Part shown: positions 5,489 to 6,243 of the stretch, one piece after another
How the letters are laid out: every line of letters starts with the position of its first letter
Numbering within the stretch: position 1 is the stretch's first letter
From: Desulfobacteraceae bacterium
Lineage (GTDB): Bacteria > Desulfobacterota > Desulfobacteria > Desulfobacterales > UBA11574
Direction of reading: 5' to 3'
Length of the DNA stretch: 6,243 nucleotides
Assembly: GCA_002868985.1 (NCBI GenBank)
Contig: PKTV01000319.1
Location: 1-6,243, forward strand
The notes under the pieces: generated by a model
Databases searched by the model: none
Told to the model about the DNA's origin: nothing
The model's input: the letters and a program-made list of their open reading frames with translations, nothing else
Program-made: the position numbers and the translations under genes

Positions 5489-6243
5489 ATGAAAATGGAG
5501 GACCGTAAGCTCAAAATTGCTATCCTTGGCAGCCAGGGCATACCGGCAAAATTCGGTGGATTTGAAACATTTACGGAACAGCTTGCAACACGGCTGGCTC
5601 AAAGAAGTTTTTCTGTGACGGTTTTTTGTGAGGCTGAAGACGACAATAATCCTGACACATATAAAGGTGTTTCACTCAAGCATATAAAAACACCTAAAAT
5701 TACTGCCATACGCTCCATTTGGTTCGACACCGTCTCCATCCTTAAATGTCTGGGAAAGTACGATGTCGTATATATGCTGGGCTACAGCGTTGCCTTTGCT
5801 TTCTTCCTACCCCGGATATTTGGCGATAAGTTCCTAGTGAATATGGATGGTTTGGAATGGAAAAGGAACAAATGGTCGGCTTTTGCAAAAAGATATCTGC
5901 ATGCAATGGAGCACCTGGCGACCAGCTTGGCGACTGTGGCTATTGCCGACGCCGAGGGTATTGCCGATCACCTGATAAAACAGTATGGCAGTCCGGAAAA
6001 GGTGGTCATGATCCCTTACGGGGCCGATGTAATAATAACAACACCTGACTCGAAAAAACTTATCTCCTTTGGCCTTGAGGCCGGGAACTACTACTTGGTC
6101 GTCTGTCGACTGGAGCCTGAAAACCATGTCCTGGAAATTATCCGGGGATTCTCCCAGACAACCAGCAGAAGGAAGTTGGTAATCATCGGTGATCATCACG
6201 TCGATACGGCTTACACAAGAGCCTTGACCGGCCAGAATGATGA
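5489..6243 (+). CDS. DUF1972/GT4 glycosyltransferase (rhamnosyltransferase-like), 5' part
   Basis: An open frame starts at ATG 5489 (a second in-frame ATG is at 5495) and runs off the right edge without a stop, giving 251 residues here. A TAA at 5444 closes the frame upstream. Neither start has a good ribosome binding site; GGAT at 5487-5490 would serve only the second. The N-terminus KIAILGSQGIPAKFGGFETF (9-28) is the signature of the DUF1972 N-terminal domain of GT-B glycosyltransferases. NMDGLEWKRNKW (118-129), IPYGAD (175-180) and CRLEPENH (206-213) follow; the last marks the start of the C-terminal GT4 domain. Family members are about 370-400 residues, so about a third of the C-terminal half is missing, including the donor-binding E-x7-E. 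These enzymes act in the cytoplasm on lipid-linked oligosaccharides and are often annotated as rhamnosyl-, fucosyl- or galactosyltransferases. Family call is strong; specificity is unknown. Confidence 0.88.
   Translation, partial: MKMEDRKLKIAILGSQGIPAKFGGFETFTEQLATRLAQRSFSVTVFCEAEDDNNPDTYKGVSLKHIKTPKITAIRSIWFDTVSILKCLGKYDVVYMLGYSVAFAFFLPRIFGDKFLVNMDGLEWKRNKWSAFAKRYLHAMEHLATSLATVAIADAEGIADHLIKQYGSPEKVVMIPYGADVIITTPDSKKLISFGLEAGNYYLVVCRLEPENHVLEIIRGFSQTTSRRKLVIIGDHHVDTAYTRALTGQND

Overview
The window is a stretch of a bacterial surface-polysaccharide (O-antigen, capsule or exopolysaccharide) gene cluster, with everything on the + strand. It holds five complete or partial soluble/peripheral glycosyltransferase genes, one large polytopic membrane protein of GT-C type, and one decayed gene. 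I see no RNA genes, transposases, CRISPR arrays or complete mobile elements. Gene style suggests a Gram-negative bacterium, possibly one of the former Deltaproteobacteria. That guess rests mainly on my recollection of where proteins like the decayed gene occur, so it is weak.

Layout. 1-491: 3' end of a GT10 (fucosyltransferase-like) gene, entering from the left edge. 522-2138: very AT-rich polytopic membrane protein, GT-C/GT39-like. 2215-3000: GT25 glycosyltransferase. 3001-3482: no intact gene; it holds the remnant of a GalT/HIT-like nucleotidyltransferase gene (two in-frame stops, one frameshift, 3' end missing) and probable promoters. 3483-4457: GC-richer GT2 enzyme with two C-terminal membrane helices, of the polyprenyl-phosphate glycosyltransferase type. 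4470-5327: second GT2 enzyme, 12 nt downstream and probably co-transcribed. 5328-5488: AT-rich spacer. 5489-6243: 5' part of a DUF1972/GT4 glycosyltransferase, running off the right edge.

How they may work together (inference). The GT10, GT25, second GT2 and DUF1972 enzymes would add sugars from nucleotide donors to a lipid-linked glycan on the cytoplasmic face of the inner membrane. The first GT2 may instead load a sugar onto undecaprenyl phosphate, and the GT-C protein could use such a lipid-linked sugar on the periplasmic side. Base composition changes sharply between the left block (hand count 13 G+C in 60 at 1201-1260) and the GT2 gene (35 in 60 at 3721-3780). The decayed gene sits at that junction. 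This is the mosaic structure expected of a locus assembled by repeated transfer. I found no convincing previously undescribed system; the decayed gene at the composition junction is the most distinctive observation.
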